From: Chloroflexi bacterium UBA5177
GTDB taxonomy: Bacteria; Chloroflexota; UBA5177
Reading direction: 5' to 3'
Length of the DNA: 11,167 nt
Assembly: GCA_002413265.1 (NCBI GenBank)
Contig: DHWR01000167.1
Coordinates: 1 to 11,167 of the forward strand
The notes under the pieces were generated by a model. It searched no databases and was not told the DNA's origin. It saw only the letters and a list, made by a program, of their open reading frames with translations. The position numbers and the translations under genes are program-made. Numbering within the stretch: the first letter of the stretch is position 1; each line of letters opens with the position of its first letter. Of the stretch, positions 7,431 to 11,167 are shown in pieces.

Positions 7431-8378
7431 CTATCTGGGGTAGGCTTCAAGTCCGCTTCCCGCGGAATGACGATGGTCGGCGGTGTTGGAAAGGTCGCAA
7501 TAGAGATCCATGGCGCAGCAAGCGGATTCGATCTGCAGGGTGCTGTGGTCGATCGAGTAGTTTCGACGCAGCATCTGGTTCAGGTTTTCGACGTGTGCCT
7601 CACATTCGCTCAAGCGCTGGTCGTCCATCTGAATGTGAGCGGAAAGAACTCGCATTCCGCCCGATATCGCCCAGACGTGAAGGTCGTGCACGTCAACCAC
7701 GCCCGGCACCCGCGTCATCTCGCGCACCATCTCCTCGACCTCGAGGCCGCGTGGTGTTGACTCCATCAGGATGTCGACGGTCTCTCGGAGAATATCCCAG
7801 GCACCGCGAGCGATCAGCGCAGCGATGAACAGCGAGATTAGAGGATCTGTGCCGTACCAGCCGGTGAGGGCGATTACGATGGCGCCCGCGATGACTCCGA
7901 CTCCCGCGCCGACATCGCCGAACACGTGGAGCGTAGCCGCCCGCAGATTCAGATTGGAGCCGTGCTGCCCACGCAGGCTGTATCCGATGTAAAGGTTAAC
8001 CGCGATTCCAACGAGGGCCGCGGCTGACATCAGTAACGGTTGGACGTGTTGCGGATGCTGAAAGCGCAGCACCGCCTCATAGGCGATGACGAGAACGATG
8101 ACCAGCAAGGTGGCGGCATTCGCCAGTGCCGCGAGAATCTCGGTTCGGTGGTAGCCGAAGGTCTTTGCCGCATCAGCGGGACGCTGTGCCTGTATGGTCG
8201 CGTACCAGGCGAGACCCAGCGCTGCAAGATCGGTGAAGACGTGTCCCGCGTCCGACAGCACGGCCAGGGACTGAGACAGGACGCCGGCGAGCAGCTCGAC
8301 GATCAGAATGACGACGGTCAGAGCTAGCGCCAGGCGCAGCTTTCCGGCGACAAAACCGTGAGAGTGTGCCGAGGTCAA
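7431..8378 (-). CDS. cation diffusion facilitator family metal efflux pump (CzcD/ZitB-like)
   Basis: This 315-residue membrane protein exports divalent metal in exchange for protons. Six membrane segments are visible, at about 15-32, 40-60, 84-104, 115-135, 152-172 and 177-190. The transport site is the zinc-type pair: H46-x3-D50 in LSDAGHVFTD of segment 2 and H151-x3-D155 in LHVFGD of segment 5. The cytoplasmic C-terminal domain follows with GVVDVHDLHVWAISGGM (226-242) and LSAHIQM. The tail has CC at 287-288, C294 and H302/H304, possibly an extra metal site. It starts at a TTG whose bases overlap the TGA stop of the arsR-type gene (4-bp overlap), so translation is probably coupled to that of the sensor. 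Zinc, cobalt or cadmium are the likely substrates, judged by the HD-HD site and the neighbouring sensor. Confidence 0.92.
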   Translation of the reverse strand: MTSAHSHGFVAGKLRLALALTVVILIVELLAGVLSQSLAVLSDAGHVFTDLAALGLAWYATIQAQRPADAAKTFGYHRTEILAALANAATLLVIVLVIAYEAVLRFQHPQHVQPLLMSAAALVGIAVNLYIGYSLRGQHGSNLNLRAATLHVFGDVGAGVGVIAGAIVIALTGWYGTDPLISLFIAALIARGAWDILRETVDILMESTPRGLEVEEMVREMTRVPGVVDVHDLHVWAISGGMRVLSAHIQMDDQRLSECEAHVENLNQMLRRNYSIDHSTLQIESACCAMDLYCDLSNTADHRHSAGSGLEAYPR

Positions 8379-8743
8379 AGCGAGACCTCGGACAGAGATT
8401 CCAGCTGAGCCGCGCGATCCCCGTGGCCCAGATGAGTCAGGCCGACGCGGAGCAGGAGGGAGACGTGTTCGTCGTCAAGGGAGTGGTTGATAAACTTCCC
8501 GGCCCGCGTGGACCTAACCAGGCGAAGTGAGCGAAGTACGGCGAGATGTTGAGAAACAGCAGAGTCGGTGACACCCAATTGAGTGGCAATGTCCCGCGTG
8601 CACAAGTCGTGCTGTAGCAGCAGATGGACGATGTGCGCGCGGGTCGGATCTGCGAGAGCACCGAAGAGCGCCGCCAGCTCCCCGTAGATCGGATCTGCCG
8701 ACGTCTGGGCGGTCGTTGTACTAGGCATCGGGGCGGGCGCCAA
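8375..8743 (-). CDS. ArsR/SmtB-family metal-responsive repressor
   Basis: A 122-residue winged-helix repressor. The recognition region is TRDIATQLGVTDSAVSQHLA (49-68), followed by LVRSTRAGKFINHSL as the wing. The last helix carries D91-x-H93-x10-H104-x2-H107, exactly the D-x-H-x10-H-x2-H alpha-5 site of Zn/Co sensors such as CzrA and SmtB. The alpha-3 CxC site of As/Cd sensors is absent: only C48 is there. Metal binding should release it from DNA and switch on the pump gene that it overlaps by 4 bp. The TTG at 8743 is chosen because AAGGTG lies 5 nt before it; an internal ATG at 8728 is too far from that site. A perfect palindrome 22 bp upstream is the likely operator. Confidence 0.92.
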   Translation of the reverse strand: MAPAPMPSTTTAQTSADPIYGELAALFGALADPTRAHIVHLLLQHDLCTRDIATQLGVTDSAVSQHLAVLRSLRLVRSTRAGKFINHSLDDEHVSLLLRVGLTHLGHGDRAAQLESLSEVSL

Positions 8744-8764
8744 TCGGTCACCTTCTTATCGATT

Positions 8765-8776
8765 TAGTGAACACTA
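8765..8776. promoter_or_regulatory. probable operator of the ArsR-type repressor
   Basis: TAGTG-AA-CACTA is a perfect 5-bp inverted repeat with a 2-bp centre. On the minus strand it reads TAGTGTTCACTA, which contains the TGTTCA half-site typical of SmtB/CzrA operators. It covers the predicted start of transcription (about 8771), directly behind the -10 box, where binding would block the polymerase. Confidence 0.6.
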
Positions 8777-8777
8777 C

Positions 8778-8806
8778 ATTGTACCAAGTGCCAGCCATTG
8801 CGTCAT
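8778..8806 (-). promoter_or_regulatory. promoter of the arsR-cdf operon
   Basis: On the minus strand ATGACG (8806-8801, 4 of 6), 17 bp and TACAAT (8783-8778, 5 of 6) give a start near 8771, inside the palindrome at 8765-8776. Its -35 box overlaps that of the divergent lipoprotein promoter. Confidence 0.55.
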
Positions 8807-8826
8807 GTGGGCGGGTTCACTATCCT
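8798..8826 (+). promoter_or_regulatory. leaderless promoter of the thioredoxin-fold lipoprotein
   Basis: TTGCGT (8798-8803), 17 bp and TATCCT (8821-8826) place the start of transcription at about 8833-8834. That is the A of the ATG at 8834. The GAGG near the ATG is only 1-2 nt away, too close to serve as a ribosome site. Confidence 0.5.
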
Positions 8827-8833
8827 CTGAGGT

Positions 8834-9739
8834 ATGTGCAACGCGAAAGTTCTTCTCTGTGGTCTGGGAGTCGCCTTATTCGTGGCCGGCTGCGGCTCCT
8901 CGGGATCACCCCCAAATGCGACGCCAACCGTCCCGGCGCAGAAGCAGCCCAGCTATCAGCTCTTGGTGGCGAGTAGTCAGCTCGCGTTGGGACGGCAGCG
9001 CTTCACCTTCGGACTCATGAAGAACAATCATCCGGTGGAGCGCAAGACGGTGACCGCGCGATTCTTCCTGGTGAAGGGAAAGAGCGCCGTGCTCCAGGAC
9101 ACGCTGCCGGCGTCGTTCAATTTCTTTGCGCAGGGGCTGCCAAATACACCGAAGAACAGTGCGGCGTTCGCCATTGGTGGGGTGTACGTCTCCTATCCGG
9201 TGTTCACGAAGCCCGGCAACTGGGGTGTGGAGGCAGACCTCCAGGAAGGAGGCCGCGTCTTGCCGCTACAGGCAGCCTTCTCGGTGCAGCCGCGCCTGAC
9301 CATTCCTGAGGTGGGGCAGCCCGCGCCGCGCACCAACAATCCGACGGTGTCCCAGATGCCCGCCACCAAGCTCGACTCCGGACGGCCACCCGACGACATG
9401 CACAAGCTCAGCATCGCGGGCGCCATCGCGCAGCACAAGCCACTGGTTGTCCTGTTTGCGACCGCCGCATTTTGCGAAAGCAGGCTGTGCGGGCCGGAAA
9501 TTGAGAGCGTTCAGGGCGTCGAAAACAAGTTCAGGGGACGTGTGAACTTCGTTCATATCGAGGTCTACAAAAACGCGGTGTTCGCGGACGGCTATGCGCC
9601 GGCCTTTCTTGCCTGGCATCTGCAAACAGAGCCCTGGGTCTTCGTGGTAAATCGTCGCGGGCTCATTTCTGCCGAGTTCGAGGGAGCTACTCCCGCCAGC
9701 GAGATCGTGCCGGCCATACAGCAAACGCTCAGGGGATAA
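8834..9739 (+). CDS. lipoprotein with thioredoxin-like domain
   Basis: A 301-residue exported lipoprotein. The signal peptide ends in the lipobox LFVAGC with the lipidated C20, followed by a Gly/Ser/Pro linker. Residues about 40-152 look like a beta-sandwich domain (RFTFGLMKN, VEADLQ). Residues 190-300 have a thioredoxin fold: PLVVLFATAAFCESRLCGPE at 203-222 places two cysteines, C214 and C219, where CxxC would be. VNFVHIEVY is the next strand, and TEPWVFVVNRRG at 265-276 contains the expected cis-proline (P267). It probably acts on thiols or as a binding protein on the outer face of the membrane. With four residues between the cysteines, a standard disulfide exchange is doubtful. It is divergent from the arsR-type gene and 25 bp ahead of the sugar transferase, probably co-transcribed with it. 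Confidence 0.8.
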   Translation: MCNAKVLLCGLGVALFVAGCGSSGSPPNATPTVPAQKQPSYQLLVASSQLALGRQRFTFGLMKNNHPVERKTVTARFFLVKGKSAVLQDTLPASFNFFAQGLPNTPKNSAAFAIGGVYVSYPVFTKPGNWGVEADLQEGGRVLPLQAAFSVQPRLTIPEVGQPAPRTNNPTVSQMPATKLDSGRPPDDMHKLSIAGAIAQHKPLVVLFATAAFCESRLCGPEIESVQGVENKFRGRVNFVHIEVYKNAVFADGYAPAFLAWHLQTEPWVFVVNRRGLISAEFEGATPASEIVPAIQQTLRG

Positions 9740-9764
9740 GCGTTCAGCCCGCCGCGGCAGACCG

Positions 9765-10454
9765 ATGACCCTCCCGGCTTTCGATCGATACTTTCGCCGC
9801 GGCGACAGCCTACTGGCCGGCGCACTGCGTGTTCTCGAGGCATCGACGGGTGAGAAATACTCGTCATCGTCCACGAGACGCGCGTTGGATCTCGCGGCAG
9901 GTGTGCCGGCTGCACTGTTCGGCCTGCCGGTTGTCTTCGGCATGGCGGTCGCCAACAAAGGCGCGCACCCGCTGCTGCCCGCGTTCTTCGTTCAAGAGCG
10001 AGCGGGCCAGGGTTCTCCGCTCAAGATCGTGAAACTGCGGACGATGCTCCCGCGCGACCCCGACTCATCGGCTCCTCAGCACGTTCATGAAGTTGACCGA
10101 GTGACTCTGTTCGGACGCGTGATGCGTCGATACTACCTGGACGAAGTGCCGCAGCTGCTATTGGTGCTCAACGGCAAGCTGTCGTTGGTGGGGATTCGCG
10201 TTCTGCCGGTCCCGGTGTACGAGCACCTGCGGTCCACCTGGTCGGCGGCCCGATTCGAACGCTGGAGCGGCTGCTACGCGACGTCGCGACTCGGCCTTAC
10301 CGGTCTACATCAGGTTTATCGTCGTAGCGGCAAGGAAGACAGCCAACGTTTTCACCGGGATGTTTTCTATGCCAGGCGGGCCTCGTTAGGGTTCGACCTT
10401 TACCTGTTATGGAAGACGCTGGAGCGGATCATCGATCGTATCTGGGCCGCTTAG
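9765..10454 (+). CDS. bacterial sugar transferase (monotopic phosphoglycosyl transferase)
   Basis: The 229-residue product shows the motifs of the family that transfers a sugar phosphate from a nucleotide sugar to undecaprenyl phosphate, the first step of surface glycan assembly. TRRALDLAAGVPAALFGLP (38-55) is the re-entrant membrane helix with its proline. FFVQERAGQGSP (74-85), KIVKLRTM (87-94) and YYLDEVPQLLLVLNGKLSLVG (123-143) follow, with the catalytic dyad D126-E127. GLTGLHQVYRRS, RDVFYARRASLGFDLYLLWKTLE close the domain. The usual SLVGPRP reads SLVGIRVLP, so the first proline is lost. It is a short form without the four-helix membrane domain of WbaP-type enzymes. No glycan cluster surrounds it. 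The ATG has only a weak ribosome site, in keeping with co-transcription with the lipoprotein 25 bp upstream. Confidence 0.88.
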   Translation: MTLPAFDRYFRRGDSLLAGALRVLEASTGEKYSSSSTRRALDLAAGVPAALFGLPVVFGMAVANKGAHPLLPAFFVQERAGQGSPLKIVKLRTMLPRDPDSSAPQHVHEVDRVTLFGRVMRRYYLDEVPQLLLVLNGKLSLVGIRVLPVPVYEHLRSTWSAARFERWSGCYATSRLGLTGLHQVYRRSGKEDSQRFHRDVFYARRASLGFDLYLLWKTLERIIDRIWAA

Positions 10455-10822
10455 GGGTTGTCGGTGGGGTCACTCTCTTCGGTTTGAGACGTAGACCGGG
10501 TGAGCTGAAGGAGGGCGGTAGTCATACGACTCTGTGCCAACCGGATGATTCCCTGAATCTCTGAAACTTCCACGAGGGCGGCGCCGGAGGAGACGTGCTC
10601 GACGGCGGACAGATCGCGGAAAGCCTTGTTCAACGTTGTGTTGTTGTAGGCCGTGCCGGATTCGCGCAGATACTGGCGGAGCAATCCTGCAACCAGACCG
10701 AGCGCCGTCGCGATATCCACAAGCTGGAGCATCTCGAGGTTCTCCGTCTCCAAACGCTTGCCGAGGCGAAAGCACATTTCCGTGAGCCTCTCCGGGTTCA
10801 CGCTCTTGCGTTTCCCTTCCAT
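10451..10822 (-). CDS. small helical protein of unknown function
   Basis: I do not recognise it. The 123-residue product is predominantly helical: RLTEMCFRLGKRLETENLEM, then LVDIATALGLVAGLLRQYLR and VSEIQGIIRLAQSRMTTALL, with a polar Ser/Thr/Glu tail. There is no signal peptide and no clear membrane segment. The frame is preferred over the overlapping minus-strand frame (10470-10898) because its composition is protein-like. Its ATG at 10822 follows AGAGG at 5 nt; a GTG at 10828 is an alternative. Its TAA stop overlaps the TAG of the convergent sugar transferase (10451-10454). The helical pattern would suit a small cytoplasmic adaptor or regulator, but no function can be assigned. Confidence 0.6.
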   Translation of the reverse strand: MEGKRKSVNPERLTEMCFRLGKRLETENLEMLQLVDIATALGLVAGLLRQYLRESGTAYNNTTLNKAFRDLSAVEHVSSGAALVEVSEIQGIIRLAQSRMTTALLQLTRSTSQTEESDPTDNP

Positions 10823-10897
10823 CCGCACCTCTTTCGCAGAAAATCTTAGCCCATCGGCGTGTGGTCCGGACGAGAGATGTGATGTCGATTCTAGACA

Positions 10898-10920
10898 ATA
10901 CGTGTAACCAGAGTACGTAT
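10898..10920. promoter_or_regulatory. inverted repeat in the divergent intergenic region
   Basis: ATACGT (10898-10903) and ACGTAT (10915-10920) form a perfect 6-bp inverted repeat with an 11-bp gap. It lies between the small minus-strand gene and the secreted-protein gene at 10977. TAGACA at 10892-10897 could be a -35 box, but no good -10 follows. It may be a regulator site, or chance. Confidence 0.25.
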
Positions 10921-10976
10921 GGAATTGTGATGGGTCACCAGATCCAGCCCAGAGAGACAGCGGCGAGGAGGTTCGT

Positions 10977-11167
10977 ATGAAGGTGTTTGCTTTGGCCCTA
11001 TTAATTGCTGGGGCAGTAACCGTGCAGACGAGTGGACGGGTGTTCGCGGCGCAACCCGGTCAAAGTTGCCAGGACGTGATCGCAGCCGGGGGGCAAACGC
11101 CTGGCGGTTCAGGAAACGTCTTGCACAGCGGATCGCCGTTCAATCAGGTTACGGGCGGCACTTCCGG
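10977..11167 (+). CDS. secreted protein, N-terminal part only
   Basis: The ATG at 10977 is preceded by a strong GAGGAGG (10965-10971) at 5 nt, and the frame is open to the right edge (63 codons). The first residues form a signal peptide: MKVFALALLIAGAVTV, polar TSGRVF, then AAQPG as the likely cleavage area near residue 25. The mature start is Gly/Ser/Gln-rich, with one Cys in GQSCQDV and GGSGNVLHSGSPFN further on. It resembles small exported proteins of unknown function from soil bacteria, but too little is present to assign a family. Confidence 0.7.
   Translation, partial: MKVFALALLIAGAVTVQTSGRVFAAQPGQSCQDVIAAGGQTPGGSGNVLHSGSPFNQVTGGTS

Noticed and set aside
9266..9958. Minus-strand open frame of 230 codons
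   Set aside because: Overlaps two well-supported plus-strand genes and has Arg-rich shadow composition.
10470..10898. Alternative minus-strand frame of 142 codons
   Set aside because: Competes with the frame at 10451-10822, which has the better ribosome site and protein-like composition.
6372..11167. A new defence or other multi-gene system in the right half
   Set aside because: Metal sensor/pump, reductase, lipoprotein and sugar transferase each belong to known housekeeping or stress families. No nuclease, helicase, toxin, transposase or flanking repeats are visible.

Overview
The window (11,167 bp, GC-rich, few long gaps) looks like ordinary bacterial chromosome from a soil-type organism. 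It has TTG and GTG starts alongside ATG, Shine-Dalgarno sites of the GGAGG type, and two genes that appear to be transcribed without a leader. A maleylpyruvate-isomerase/DinB-type protein of a family common in Actinomycetota and Chloroflexota, together with the leaderless layout, points to a Terrabacteria lineage (Actinomycetota, Chloroflexota or Dormibacterota-like). This is inference; no rRNA or other phylogenetic marker is present. I see no mobile element, CRISPR array, tRNA or rRNA.

Left part (1-2680): a partial FecR-domain protein fused to a discoidin-like domain runs off the left edge on the minus strand. It is divergent from a class I SAM methyltransferase. A small secreted protein of unknown function follows, with its own good promoter and a strong rho-independent terminator.

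Middle (2690-6301): a DinB/maleylpyruvate-isomerase-like protein with an intact His-Glu-His metal triad lies behind a promoter that carries palindromes, one of them close to the Gram-positive SOS (Cheo) box. It converges, with overlapping 3' ends, on a secreted phospholipase C/acid-phosphatase-type phosphoesterase on the minus strand. About 350 bp without a gene then precede a double-hotdog (MaoC-like) protein.

Right part (6372-11167): a minus-strand, probably co-transcribed set reads arsR/smtB-type metal sensor, then CDF zinc-type efflux pump, then aldo/keto reductase. The first two genes overlap by 4 bp, and a perfect TAGTG-AA-CACTA palindrome sits at the predicted start of transcription. 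Divergent from the sensor is a thioredoxin-fold lipoprotein followed by a bacterial sugar transferase (phosphoglycosyl transferase). A small unrecognised helical protein on the minus strand overlaps the sugar transferase stop codon. A secreted protein begins at 10977 and leaves the window.

The clearest functional unit is the metal sensor plus efflux pump: repressor, operator, promoter and pump are all visible. No convincing new multi-gene system (defence, toxin-antitoxin, secretion) was found. The most interesting leads are regulatory (SOS-like box, shared CCGT-N2-TACGG motif, leaderless mRNAs) and unusual domain fusions or residue losses.
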